Shown piece after piece: positions 32,148-42,605 of a stretch of 64,000 nucleotides of DNA. The notes under the pieces are model-generated. The model was not told where the DNA came from, made no database searches, and saw only the letters and a list, made by a program, of their open reading frames with translations. The DNA comes from Eukaryota sp. TZLM1-RC. Lineage: Eukaryota; Metamonada: BaSk clade. The number at the start of each line of letters is the position of its first letter. Position 1 is the first letter of the stretch. The translations under genes and the position numbers were made by a program. The DNA lies in assembly GCA_040285825.1 (NCBI GenBank), contig JAUPSS010000004.1, forward strand, positions 1,455,485 through 1,519,484, read 5' to 3'.

Positions 32148-32926
32148 ATACATTGATAGTAGATCCTAAACAAAAATGACCGTCACACTAAAAAAGGAAT
32201 TGGGGTAGACAAGAGGCAGAGAAAATCAAACACGTATAATAAACTTAGCAAGTATCGGACATTTCATAAAAACGAAATGGATAAACAAACTTAAATTAAA
32301 AGGTTTGAACAAATAGTAGATTAATAAAAACACTGTGGATTATTACAAAAATAAACTGAGTCAATAACCACCTTGATAGGAGGCAAATTAACAAGATTAT
32401 GATAAGATTATTGACCATTTAAATAATGAACAAATCAACCCATTTAGTAACGAACTGTAGCCTAGTCCAGCGTTCGATTCCCAGTGTGGGATAACAATTG
32501 AAAGTGAAGATATAGCAATGGATACAAACAAATCAGGGATTAAAGAACGTAACAAAAGATAAGACAGAAATAGAAGACAATGGATCAACAAGTGAGCTGA
32601 ATTCTGGAGTCAAGGGCCCCTGTAAAGAACGAAGATTAGAGGCAAGCTAAAAAGAAAGAGTGAATGACATAATGAGTAGGAAGAAAAGCGTGGTAAAGGA
32701 AGAATGATGGCATAGTAACAAGGATTTCATCTTTTAATGGAATCAATCAGGGATAACTAAAGAGGAAGGAGCATGTACCTTACTCACACAAGTCGCAAAG
32801 TAATTATGACGTAAATCTTTGTGAAGAAAAAGGAGACAACAAATGATCAAGACATTTGTATCAACCTAGACACGTCAAGCAAAGGTGAACCTAAAAGAGC
32901 GAATGTTGAAAAGTGAAAAGCGTTGA
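32148..32926. other. No gene recognised; upstream region of RING/Sel1 gene
   Basis: Purine-rich, AT-rich DNA with no convincing frame. The promoter and any 5' exon of the RING/Sel1 gene should be here. ATGs at 32774 and 32903 are followed quickly by stops. A pyrimidine-rich run ending CCCTATTGAG at 32968 could be a splice acceptor. Confidence 0.4.
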
Positions 32927-32989
32927 TCAACCCTTACCCACCACACCTCTCCTTTATCCCCTATTGAGGACACCTTTTCCTCTGCATCA

Positions 32990-34654
32990 TTGCCATGTGG
33001 TGTTTGGCTCAAGGAGGCCTTGTCCAAACTTGTTTCCCTTCCTTGTGGGCATAACTTTTGCACCATTTGCTTCTTCAAATGGTGTGACGAAACATCCCGT
33101 TCCTGTCCTGTTTGCAGAGGGCTGGTTCCCGAAGTCCCATTCATGACGAACATTCTTTTGACAAATTGTTTTTCCTTTATGAAAAAACTTGAACATGAAC
33201 GATCTGATCTCTTATCGCAATTGACTTTAACCCAAGAACAATTCACGAGAAAATGTGCAGAAATAGAAGAAATAGAAGAAGAAAAGTTCATCTTAAAGGG
33301 AAAATTGAACGAAATGAGTAAAAAATTTGTTCAGTTCAAGAAAAACAATAATAATCAATCAAATAAATTAAAAGCTCAATTGGTTAATGTTCATCAACAA
33401 TTACGTTCAGCTCAAGCTCATCAAGATCAATTACAAGAACGTAATGAATTTCTTTCCACTGAACTTCAAAGAGCTCTTAAAGTTGCTAATTTTGAAGAAT
33501 TAAACCAACGAGAAGCAAAGATTAAGGAATTGGAAGCTGAATTTCAGTCTTTTAAAGCTTCAGTTTTCGAACTTCAAGGGGAATATTCTGGTCTTTGTGC
33601 TGTTTTACAAGCCAACGAAACTGAAATTTTGGATATAAGTAACAAATCAAAAGAAGAAATCAACAAACTTGATCAACAACGATTAGCTGAAATTTCTGTT
33701 TTAGATCACCGTAAACAAGAAGAAATTTCGCAACTAAAGAGTCTTTATGAGAAAAATCTTGACCAAGTTTTTCAACGTGAATCTGAAGGTGTTCAAAAGA
33801 TTTATCATTTAGAGACTGAATTATTAGAGGTTGGTAAATCATTTACGAACGTTAATCACGACTTAATTAATGCTCAAAAAGAACTTGAAAATACTAGAAA
33901 TCTACTCTATTTTTATGAATCAGAAGCAGAATCATTAAAAACCCAATTGGCTTATGTTAATCAACAATTACAAGCCCATCTTGATCATTCAAATCAACGC
34001 ATTAATATACTTCAATCAGAAATTCAAACAAAGATTCATTCTTCGAACTTTGGGGACAATCGGAAAAGAAGAATTGAGAGTGTTCAGTCAAGGAAAAGAA
34101 ACAATAATTCTTCGTTAACTGACATTAATAATAAGAAATTCAATGATTGTTATTTTGATGAGAATTTGGATGGTGGTTTTGAAAATTCGGTAAATGCAGT
34201 TACCTCTGCATGTGCGCCTGAACAAATGTGTCAGGAGGGGCAAAAAAGTTTCAATGATAAAGACCACCAGGAAGCATTTTGTTGGTTTCAAGGAGCAGCT
34301 GAAGCTGGTAATAGAGCTGCTATGTATTATTTAGGCTGTTGTATAAGAAATGGTAAATGTGTTGATCAAGATCATCAACAAGCTTTTCATAAGTTCAAAA
34401 AAGGTGCTGAAGCTGGTAATGCTCGTGCTATGGTTTGTTTAGGTCAATGTTATTGCAATGGTCATGGTGTTGAACAAGACTATTCTCAAGCAGTGTTCTA
34501 CTGCCAAAAAGCTGCTGAATTGGGTGATCGGGATGGAATGTGCAATTTAGGTGTTTTTTATGAACACGGATACAGTGTACCTAAAGACCTTCAGCTATTA
34601 AATGGTACGAAAAGGCCAAGAATGCTGGTTTTTCAAGTGCTACTGAAAGGTTAA
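32990..34654 (+). CDS. RING finger, coiled-coil and Sel1-repeat protein
   Basis: A 554-codon frame with three parts: a RING-like finger (residues ~1-45), a long Gln/Glu/Lys-rich coiled coil (~55-345) and Sel1-like repeats (~400-535). The RING has LPCGHNFC-x2-C...CPVC, the usual C-x-H-x2-C-x2-C and last C-x2-C. The first pair, expected as C-x2-C, reads C-G-V-W, so one ligand is replaced by Trp. Sel1 units are clear (AAEAGNRAAMYYLGCCIRNG, GAEAGNARAMVCLGQCYCNG, AAELGDRDGMCNLGVFYEHG). The last unit is lost to a one-base shift near 34587. No in-frame ATG precedes the RING (the first is at 33144; upstream TGA at 32924), so a 5' exon or a dead gene is implied. If active, probably a ubiquitin ligase-type scaffold. 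Confidence 0.75.
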   Translation: MPCGVWLKEALSKLVSLPCGHNFCTICFFKWCDETSRSCPVCRGLVPEVPFMTNILLTNCFSFMKKLEHERSDLLSQLTLTQEQFTRKCAEIEEIEEEKFILKGKLNEMSKKFVQFKKNNNNQSNKLKAQLVNVHQQLRSAQAHQDQLQERNEFLSTELQRALKVANFEELNQREAKIKELEAEFQSFKASVFELQGEYSGLCAVLQANETEILDISNKSKEEINKLDQQRLAEISVLDHRKQEEISQLKSLYEKNLDQVFQRESEGVQKIYHLETELLEVGKSFTNVNHDLINAQKELENTRNLLYFYESEAESLKTQLAYVNQQLQAHLDHSNQRINILQSEIQTKIHSSNFGDNRKRRIESVQSRKRNNNSSLTDINNKKFNDCYFDENLDGGFENSVNAVTSACAPEQMCQEGQKSFNDKDHQEAFCWFQGAAEAGNRAAMYYLGCCIRNGKCVDQDHQQAFHKFKKGAEAGNARAMVCLGQCYCNGHGVEQDYSQAVFYCQKAAELGDRDGMCNLGVFYEHGYSVPKDLQLLNGTKRPRMLVFQVLLKG

Positions 34655-35840
34655 AATATTGTAAAAGAAAGCTAGCCAGTTGTTCAAGAAGTAGAAGATT
34701 ATAAAGTACTGTGGTCTATTCAATGAATAACTTTGCTTATTGATGTTACATTTATTTATTTTCAGTTTTAATCAAATATTGTACAAATTAAGAATGATGA
34801 TTAATTAGCATTCAAAAACCAACCAAGACAAACTAAATTGTTGAAAAGAAATGAAATCAAAAAATTGTTGAAAAGAAATTAAATCAAATGATCTCATGAA
34901 TTTAAATCGAGATGAGGCATGTTCTATTTTTGTTTCTTAAACTTTAAAAACATAACTGAAAATCATTGGATTATGGAACCTGCGATCTATTGGACGGTTG
35001 ACAAGTGAGAGTAAGAAGTAGAACACATGTACACCACATGGGAGCTCACCAGTTTTAATAAGGTTGAATTAGATTTAGATTTAGATTGAATAAGAAAAGT
35101 TTTCAATAGTTTACTAGATCTTGATATGCTAGAGTGAAAAGAACTTGAAATTTTGTCTGTGACAGAAACTCATTGTGTTTTGATATTGTTATTGAGATTG
35201 TGATGTCACTTGAACGCTCAAATTAGCAGCTGCGTTTAAATGAAGAGTAAATCCACTCTGAGGTTGTGGAAGAAATGTTTTATAATTTTTATTTCTATAT
35301 AGAGGCATTTATTGAGCCATTAGTACGTAAGCTGCCTTCAGATCAAACTGATGATTCCATTGGTAAAAGAAGGGTAGATTCAGTAGCTCCAGGGATCGAT
35401 GGTGTTCTCAATGTTGTAGATGTTGTCTCAGTTGATGTTTGAAAAAATTTTGCTGCTCGTTTAGTGTATTCCGCTAATTCGCCATTATCTAACGCCGAAA
35501 AAAGAAGATAAGAAAATATGAACAACCTTTGGCACAGTTAGATGGAGTGGAACATGTGAAATATCAGTTTGTGCCCTTTGCAATTTCTCTTTTTGGCAAT
35601 ATTGGGCCTTCAGGGTTACACTTTTTGAACATTTCAAAAAAGTGTTACTAAATAGGTCTGGTAAAACAATGAATTCCACTTTCTGGTTAAATAGAATTGT
35701 TTTTTGCATTTTCAACTCTTTCCAACAATGATTTCAAAGGCACTTTTAGCTATCGGTGTAGAATATGAACGTAATGATGTGAGTAGGTTTAGTAATAGTG
35801 ACGCTTGTTTGGAGGATATTGAATTCTAGATGGGTTTTTT
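34189..35840 (+). repeat. 1.65-kb segmental duplication, copy 1
   Basis: Matches 50543-52195 at an offset of about 16,354 bp with scattered substitutions and small indels. It covers the Sel1-repeat part of the RING/Sel1 gene, ~640 bases of non-coding 3' flank and a plus-strand LINE 3' end. Confidence 0.9.
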
Positions 35841-35865
35841 TATCTCAATAATTATTCCAGTTTTA
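35290..35865 (+). pseudogene. LINE 3'-end fragment, plus strand
   Basis: Encodes broken versions of the LINE C-terminal endonuclease part (FIEPLVRKLPSDQTDD, RRVDSVAPGIDGVLNVVDVV) and the final SLFGNIGPSG block, then an A-rich 3' end. Several stops, including TGA at about 35440. It follows the Sel1 gene directly and was duplicated with it. This copy is more mutated than its partner at 51.65-52.2 kb. Confidence 0.75.
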
Positions 35866-35941
35866 AAAATAAATAAAGAGTGAGGAAAAAAGGAAAAATG
35901 GGGGCCACTTTGTTAATGATGACTACTTACTTTCAAATTCA

Positions 35942-36300
35942 CTAACACTTAACCCATTCAATGTTTTTGTTGGTGGAAACAACTTTTTTCTTTGGCATGA
36001 GGTCTGGTTGTTCAGCACTGTTTAAAGAAACTTTTTTATGTGAAACTCCTTTGGTTTGTTTTTGGGACGGATTTAAAAGAGGTTGACTGACAGCTTGTAA
36101 AGACTTTTCTGTATCATTTGAGCATTTGTGTTCAATTCTCAGTTTTTGAACCGAATATGGACAAAGTCTTTTGTTCCAATTTTTCATATTCACATTGTAA
36201 CAACCATTGAGGATGGAAATCTTCTATTGTCAGTCTTTTTCGCACTAAAAGAACATTTTATTTGAAATGATCGTCTTCCCTGTGTACTTAAACCATTATT
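35942..36300 (-). CDS. Hypothetical small protein or gene fragment
   Basis: A minus-strand frame at 35942-36193 (about 80 codons from its first ATG) has ordinary, non-repetitive composition (MKNWNKRLCPYSVQKLRIEH and later KKKVVSTNKNIEWVKC). Another frame just upstream (to about 36300) also reads like protein (QGRRSFQIKCSFSAKKTDN). The two may be exons of one small gene or remnants. No family recognised. Confidence 0.25.
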
Positions 36301-36746
36301 ACCATTATCCAATTAGTCAGTGTGACGATAAATAAAATGATCCTCTCACATTGGTTTTCCTTCTCATTGGACCATGACAGCGTTCTGCATTATGGACAAC
36401 TCATTGATTAAGGGCATCATTGAAGAAGCGAAATTGCTGTGTATGAGGTAGGGGAAGGTTACTACGATCACATCTCCATAATTTTGGCATGTGAATCGAG
36501 TAGTGTAAGGAAAACTGTTTATGCCTCAAGTTTACAAATTCTGTGCTGAAAGGTTACAATATCCCCATTTTCCATGATTATTTGCAGCTAAATCTTTTCT
36601 TGTTGTTGTTGAGATTATCCAAAAGGTGCGAGATTCAAAAAATAAAGCAGAAACACCATAAAAATGAAGTTGTATTCAAAAATGTTCAATCCGAATCATT
36701 GAAAAGCAAACCGTAAACATCCCTGCTAATTCTACCTCTGTTTTCA
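36301..36746. other. No gene recognised
   Basis: About 450 bases of AT-rich sequence between the hypothetical small frame and the RCC1-gene C-terminal modules. Nothing supportable was seen. Confidence 0.5.
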
Positions 36747-37690
36747 CTATTTTCGGTTTTCCAGCAAATCAACATGTTTCCTATTTTCTTCTGCTGGACC
36801 TTCATCAAGTTCACTTATTTTCATTACATTGTTTTGAAGTAGAGATGGTAAAATTTCATAAGAATTTGTATTTGATGGCCGAGGTGTCTCAATTTTCGTT
36901 GATTTCCTGTGTTTTAACCCTTCCAAAATACTAGTTGCTTGTTTCTCAGCTTCAGCCTTATCTAAATTATTAACCAACTGATTGGAATTTTTGTTAAGAT
37001 TATATTGGTTGAATTCAAATGTAAATGAATTTCGTGAATACTGAATGGAAAACGGAAAACACAATAGTTCGACCAAATAACCTTCTTCCTTGTCTTTAAC
37101 AGATTTAATTAAACCGTGATTTGAAAAATAGTATGGTGATAATGGTGAATGTGTCAAATTTTCACCATCCGACTCAATAATTTGAATAAATTTCAAAGAA
37201 GGAAAGTTTTTTCAGTGATATTGGTAGGAATTGCTTCATGAATTACCAATTCCATAATGTTTGGTAATTGAATTTCAATATTAACAGAGTCATTCAACCA
37301 AATATCCAATCTTTTCTTTTTGATTTTATTTTATCTTTTGATTTGTCCTTTTAATAATTGTTCTGAATAAAGGGTAACAGTTCTCTGGAAACGGTCACAA
37401 GGATACTGAATACACCATGGAAAACAAGACAATTCAACTAAATATTCATTCTCGATTTGTTTAACAGATTTAATTAAACCTTGATTAATCAACTTTGTTG
37501 GGGAAAAAGGTGACTTTGACAGACTGCGTTCGTGAAATGTAATCAATTTAATAAACTTCAAAGAAGGAAAGTTTTGTTCAGTGATATTGGTAGGAATTGC
37601 TTCATGAATGATCAACTCCTTAATGTTTGGTAATTGAATATCAATATTCAGAGACTCTGCTAACAAAACTTCCAATCTAACTTGGGATTG
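36747..37690 (-). pseudogene. Two decayed tandem copies of the RCC1-gene C-terminal module
   Basis: Directly downstream of the RCC1 gene, its last ~120-codon module appears twice more. Frame 37331-37675 has IQLPNIKELIIHEAIPTNI and VELSCFPWCIQYP, matching the end of the RCC1 protein. After its TAA the same frame runs into a third module (IWLNDSVNIEIQLPNIMEL). This shifts frame in an A-run near 37205 and continues as 36747-37196, with VELLCFPFSIQYS and a unique tail rich in Glu, Asn and Lys. Module spacing is 364 and 378 bases. Either alternative C-termini or decayed duplicates. The TAG at 36747 is followed at once by TGA. Confidence 0.65.
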
Positions 37691-37698
37691 AGGTAAAG

Positions 37699-40263
37699 CT
37701 ATTGTCCTTTTAAAATACTCTTTGACTCTTTGATTGCACAGTATCGGGGATAAACATCATTGAATTGGTCATAAGGATACTGAATACACCATGGAAAACA
37801 AGATAATTCAACTAAACATTCATTCTTAATAAGTTTAGCTGATTGAATTAAACCTTCATTAATCAACTTTGTTGGAGATAAAGGAGACATTGACAGACTG
37901 TGTTTATTAGCTTTAATCAATTGAATAAATTTCAAAGAAGGAAAGTTTCGTTCAGTGATATTGGTAGGAATAACTTCATGAATTATGAATTCCTTCAGGT
38001 TTGGTAATTGAATTTCAATTTTTACAGGGTCATTCAACCAAATAATTAACCGAACAATGGATCGAGGTAAAGGAATTTGTGCTTCTGATATACTTTGTGA
38101 AATATAACCAAATAAGACCAGCTCTTTTAATGATGTAAGATAGCTTAAATCAATGACCTCAATGTTAAGTTCATTAAGCACCAACTTCACTAGTGAAGGG
38201 GGTAATTGTTCTATATGGATATCACAGTCAAGTTCCAGGCATTTAAGATTTGATAAATGTGCCAAGTTTAAGGAAAACGTTCTAAAAGATCTCCAACATG
38301 CATTCAACTTAACAACCTTAACATTTGGGAAAGATGACAATAATTCTGGATCATAACCAACATTATGATAGAAAACATCAAGTTGTTTAATTCTAGTATT
38401 AATTACTTCGGGACCATTATAATGACTTGTTAGAATGAGTTGCAAATCACAAATATTTTCGTCTAAATTAAAATCTTGAGGATTTTTTAAAAATTCAAAA
38501 CCATTAATCACTTGTTTAGCAAATTTAGCCACTGTCTTGCTAATGATACATTTGGTTAAGAATCTGGCTTTTGTATAAGGATGGTTACCACAAAAATTTT
38601 TCAAATATTGTAAATATTCAAAGTAAATTAATTTGATTAGACCACTAAACATGCTATCCAAAGGTTGTATTGGATAATCAAAGGATCCAAGTATTTCTGC
38701 ACCAAATGATACTTTGACAGGTTGCGATCGATCTTTCAAATCACCTGTACCTAATTGACCTTCCTCGTTCCTTCCCCAAGCCCAAACAGTGTTTTTGTTG
38801 TAGGCAAAAAGGAAGTCATAACCTACTGAAATACCTTCTACATTAGTGAAAGCTTCAATCATTAGGGGTTTTGTAGTGTTCTTATAAAAATCACTGATTC
38901 TACTCAAAACACCCCAAACAAAAACTTTGCCATTGTTGTCAATGGCAGCACAAATATCATTATAACCACTAATAAAAACAATATTACTTAACCCTGGAAC
39001 TTTGGTGGGTTTTTCGATGAACGGAACATCACAATAAATCTTATCAAATTCCCAAACATCACCAGTTATATCTACAACATAAAGACGACCACGAATCAAG
39101 GAAAAAAAACACTGAAGTGATTCATTAGGGGTTATGTATTTGGATACTGGTATTTTGGTGATAAAGGGCTCTTCATCTGCGTCAGATTCACCATCAGATT
39201 CATAGCTTCCTTCCCTCCATGTACCTTGAAAGAAGAAATCACCATTCCCATCAACTGCTACAGATGAATCATCACACACAGAAAGACAAACGACATTAAC
39301 TAATTCTTCGATTAAATGATAGGAGGTGTGACAGCCCCATGCAACAACCCTGCCATCATGTGTCACAGCAAATGAATTAACAAGGGTTAGAGTCAATGAA
39401 TCCCCATCACCTCCATAAACTTCCTTAATGCTGAATGGAAGATTGATTGGCACAGGAAACAGTGCGTAAGCCATCTGATTTCGATGAACAGACCTTCGCA
39501 AACCCCATTCATATAACTTACCTTCAACAGAGAGGGCAAGTGAATGACGAAGACCAGCTGATATACTCTGAATACCGCGTAAGGGTAATTTGATTGGTAA
39601 TTTGATTATTTCAGGTCCATCGAGAAGAACTTCACCATAAAAATTCCACCCCCAACCATAAACCTCACCAGAATGGGTGAGAAGAAGTGTGTGGCTATGG
39701 CCCACAGAAATAGACTTAACACCAATCATAAGGAGGGATCGATCGGGGAAGTGTGCTAATTCTTGGTCAACTTGGGAGATGTTATCTATTGTAGGATGCG
39801 AGGAGGAAGGTTGTAAGAGATATCCATCATGTCCAATTGAGTCTGGTTTTACGTCGGGTTGTGGATCGGAAGGATGAGGAGGAGAGGGACATTGCAGAGA
39901 ACTACATGGCAAGTCTGACGGTGGGCAACAATCAAAGGAGCAATGAGAAGGAGATTGTGATTCGTCATCAACAGTGGTTGGGGAGGAGATATGTGGAACA
40001 CCGAGAACGGGTTGCCGGAAGCTATTTCGACGTCCCCCCGGTGGAAATGCAACTGGGACATCGAGCTCGTGATTGGTGGGAGGATTTGGGCAGCGTTGAT
40101 CATAACTCTTCTTTTCAAAACAGGAAGTGCTAGTGCTACCACTAGGTACCTTGGCATGATTTCGAGGCATTGTGAATCCAGATATAGAAGAAAAACAAAT
40201 AATAATTGGACTTGTAACATTGGAATACTGAATTTCAACAGATTCATATTCTGCATTGTCCAA
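37699..40263 (-). CDS. RCC1-repeat protein with LRR-like C-terminal half
   Basis: An intact 854-codon frame. Residues ~60-165 are Ser/Pro/His-rich and probably disordered. Residues ~175-550 hold RCC1-type repeats forming a beta-propeller: VKSISVGHSHTLLLTHSGEV, IQSISAGLRHSLALSVEGKL, then weaker units, and a clear last one, VEGISVGYDFLFAYNKNTVW followed by WGRNEEGQLGTGD. Residues ~560-620 are helical and ~630-800 contain irregular leucine-rich strands (LSNLKCLELDCDIHIEQLPP, LTSLKELVLFGYI). RCC1 propellers act in small-GTPase exchange or as binding platforms; which applies is unknown. The frame ends TAG, then tandem decayed modules follow. ATG at 40261-40263; a second Met (residue 32) is an alternative start. 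Confidence 0.85.
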   Translation of the reverse strand: MDNAEYESVEIQYSNVTSPIIICFSSISGFTMPRNHAKVPSGSTSTSCFEKKSYDQRCPNPPTNHELDVPVAFPPGGRRNSFRQPVLGVPHISSPTTVDDESQSPSHCSFDCCPPSDLPCSSLQCPSPPHPSDPQPDVKPDSIGHDGYLLQPSSSHPTIDNISQVDQELAHFPDRSLLMIGVKSISVGHSHTLLLTHSGEVYGWGWNFYGEVLLDGPEIIKLPIKLPLRGIQSISAGLRHSLALSVEGKLYEWGLRRSVHRNQMAYALFPVPINLPFSIKEVYGGDGDSLTLTLVNSFAVTHDGRVVAWGCHTSYHLIEELVNVVCLSVCDDSSVAVDGNGDFFFQGTWREGSYESDGESDADEEPFITKIPVSKYITPNESLQCFFSLIRGRLYVVDITGDVWEFDKIYCDVPFIEKPTKVPGLSNIVFISGYNDICAAIDNNGKVFVWGVLSRISDFYKNTTKPLMIEAFTNVEGISVGYDFLFAYNKNTVWAWGRNEEGQLGTGDLKDRSQPVKVSFGAEILGSFDYPIQPLDSMFSGLIKLIYFEYLQYLKNFCGNHPYTKARFLTKCIISKTVAKFAKQVINGFEFLKNPQDFNLDENICDLQLILTSHYNGPEVINTRIKQLDVFYHNVGYDPELLSSFPNVKVVKLNACWRSFRTFSLNLAHLSNLKCLELDCDIHIEQLPPSLVKLVLNELNIEVIDLSYLTSLKELVLFGYISQSISEAQIPLPRSIVRLIIWLNDPVKIEIQLPNLKEFIIHEVIPTNITERNFPSLKFIQLIKANKHSLSMSPLSPTKLINEGLIQSAKLIKNECLVELSCFPWCIQYPYDQFNDVYPRYCAIKESKSILKGQ

Positions 40264-40325
40264 CGTTTCATTGAACTACAGCACACAACAAAATAAAATC
40301 AGAGCTAATAGGACTGAAATCGTGA

Positions 40326-41742
40326 TTAACCAAGATTTGTTGCACAAAATCCTGATATTCTTGATTCTTTATCATATTTAAGCATTACGAAAACTCCATC
40401 TACGCTTACGAAATAGCACACTATTTTAGTGGCTCTTTTGAGGAAGTATTTGCCCATGAACCTCCTCTCAATCCTGCTCCACCTCCTGTTGCCTATTTGA
40501 CATTGTCTATTCAATGTTGTTATACCAGACCTATTCAGTAACACTTTTTTGAAATTTTCCAAAAAGTGCAACCCTGAAGGTCCAATATTGCCAAAAAGAG
40601 AAATTGCAAACGGCACAAACTGATATTTCACATGTTCCACTCTACCTAACTGTGCCAAAGGTTCTTCATATTTTTTTATCTTCTTTTTTTCGGCGTTAGA
40701 TAACGGCGAATCAGCGGAATACATTAAACGAGCAGCAGAATTTTTGCAAACATCAACTGAGACAACATCTACAACATTGAGAACACCATCGATCCCTGGA
40801 GCTACTAAATCTGCCCTTCTTTTACCAAAGGAATCATCAGTTTGATCTGAAGACAGCTTACGTACTAGTGGCTCAATAAATGCCTCTGTATTGAAACTTT
40901 TGCACATAGCATATAATTGATCACGAACTGAGTCATGAACAATTGAGCGATAAGTTATAAAATACTTACAGTTTAAAATATGGGAAAGCGTAACAACACT
41001 CTTGCAGCGACAAATTAAATCATTTGGTAATGAACAAGGCCATAGAAAACATCTCATTCTCATTGCAGTGGTCCATTGGTGATCATTAAGTAGAAGGCCA
41101 TAAATGTTGGGAATTTGGGAGATTAAGCAACTTGAGCAACTGTCTTCAAGATCAATCAAAAAGTTTGCAAAAACGGGATTTTTTTCCTTATCCAAGCTAA
41201 GACGTACAATATAATCCAAGTTTTCTAAAACTTTCAAGATTTTTTTCTGCAATTTTGCAAAAGTCAATGGTAAGGAGAGCAAGCTTCTTGAAGGAAGTTC
41301 CACAATATCAGAGGGGAAACATTTAGCCCAAATATTGGGTGAAAGAGTTTCAATTTCCTGTTGCAAAGAAATAAGATAGGAGCTGCCACAATTTTTAATG
41401 AGATGAATTTTTCAGGAAAACGATTCAAAAATTCATAAATAAAATTCTTTCCACCTCCAATAAAGGCAGCTTTACAAAGGTAGCTTGATTTGTGAAAATC
41501 AACACCACCAAAATTTGTACCACAAAAAATGTGGCTTCGTAACTGAGATGCATCAATTTCCAATAATTTTGCTAAAAAATTGGTTCTTTGTTCATTAAAA
41601 ATGCGACAAAACTCCAAAGAAATTGATGGTGATGTTGATCTCAAAATATGAGTAAATTTTCCAGAATAACAGATTTTTAGGAAAAAGAATTTCAAATGTT
41701 TCTCAATAATTAAATTTTCTATTGATTCTAATTCATTTCCAA
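40326..41742 (-). pseudogene. LINE copy A, endonuclease half
   Basis: Minus-strand frames 41264-41695 and 40326-41366 overlap out of frame and together give the region after the RT: SQLRSHIFCGTNFGGVDFHK, FLWPCSLPNDLICRCKSVVT with HILNC (C-x-C...H-x3-C zinc knuckle), RSIVHDSVRDQL (RHD-type motif), FGKRRADLVAPGIDG and VVDVVSVDVC (restriction-like endonuclease core), then ISLFGNIGPSGLHFLENF. The C-terminus past 40530 differs from copy B. One frameshift near 41370 breaks it. Its RT portion lies at 42164-42600, separated by a nested insertion. Confidence 0.8.
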
Positions 41743-42163
41743 ATTTTATTTATTTATTGAATTTGCACACTTGATTAAATTAAATCATAACTAATGGGGC
41801 GACTATCATTAAACCAAGATTTCCTCTACAAAATCTTGATTTGCTTGCTGTCTAGCAAAAGCTTCTCTAATTCGATTGAAAAACCGCGGTAATCTATTAA
41901 TAATGGCAAATTGAATCCGTAACGCCATAAAAAAATATCAAATCTTTTCATTGTTTTTTCTTTCACCATTTTTTGGAAGTCATCCAAAAAAGTTTCTGCT
42001 TCAACTGATAATCTTCCATTTATCGAAAATGGGAAAGCAATAAAAACCAGCTGTGTATTTCTATCGACATTTGCATCTTCAATTTCCTTATCATATTTTC
42101 TATGTTTTTCTTTTGCTTTAAAATCCAGAGCAGCCACAGGATTAAGTTTTCTTCTTCATTATT
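41743..42163 (-). mobile_element. Nested 5'-truncated LINE insertion with target-site duplication
   Basis: A ~420-bp LINE tail inserted into LINE copy A. It encodes a C-terminus (VFIAFPFSINGRLSVEAETF, FLDDFQKMV) from a related but different LINE and ends in AATAAATAAAT on the minus strand. It is flanked by a 12-bp direct repeat, ATTCATTTCCAA, at 41731-41742 and 42164-42175. The uninterrupted site is preserved at 48423-48434 in copy B. Confidence 0.85.
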
Positions 42164-42605
42164 ATTCATTTCCAACTTGAGTCAACATAGTCGAAAGTTG
42201 GCCTTTGACTTCTTCAATATTTCCGAGATAACAACCCAAAAAACGAAAACCAGACTGATCATAATTGATAAAGGGGACATTGACATCATTAATGAAAAAA
42301 ACAATTGGTTCATGGCCAATAATTAAACATTTGGAGATATTCAATGAGAGACCAATATCTTCATAACGCTGTTGAATAAAAGTTGCTATTTGTTTCAGAA
42401 TTGTAATAGGAGCAATTACAGAAATGTCATCCATATATGCCACAATATCTATTTCTGGGAATTTTTCTTTCAATTCGCACATTAATGGATGAATTGCCAG
42501 ACAAAAGAAAAAAGGACCAAGTGGATCACCTTGTTTTACACCTGAAGACGAAAACAGGCCAAGGTTTTCATAGACCAATGTGGATGATTTTCCATAAAAC
42601 CTGTC
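42164..42605 (-). pseudogene. LINE copy A, reverse transcriptase fragment
   Basis: Frame 42162-42578 encodes RT motifs SSSGVKQGDPLGPFFFCLAI, VAYMDDISVIAP (Y-M-D-D box) and RFLGCYLGN. It is the 5' side of LINE copy A, truncated near 42600, where another LINE tail abuts. The palm and thumb are present but the fingers and everything upstream are missing. Confidence 0.85.

Noticed and set aside
32455-32495. tRNA-like B-box (GTTCGATTCC)
   Set aside because: No A-box at proper spacing, and the neighbouring bases do not form a T-stem or acceptor stem.
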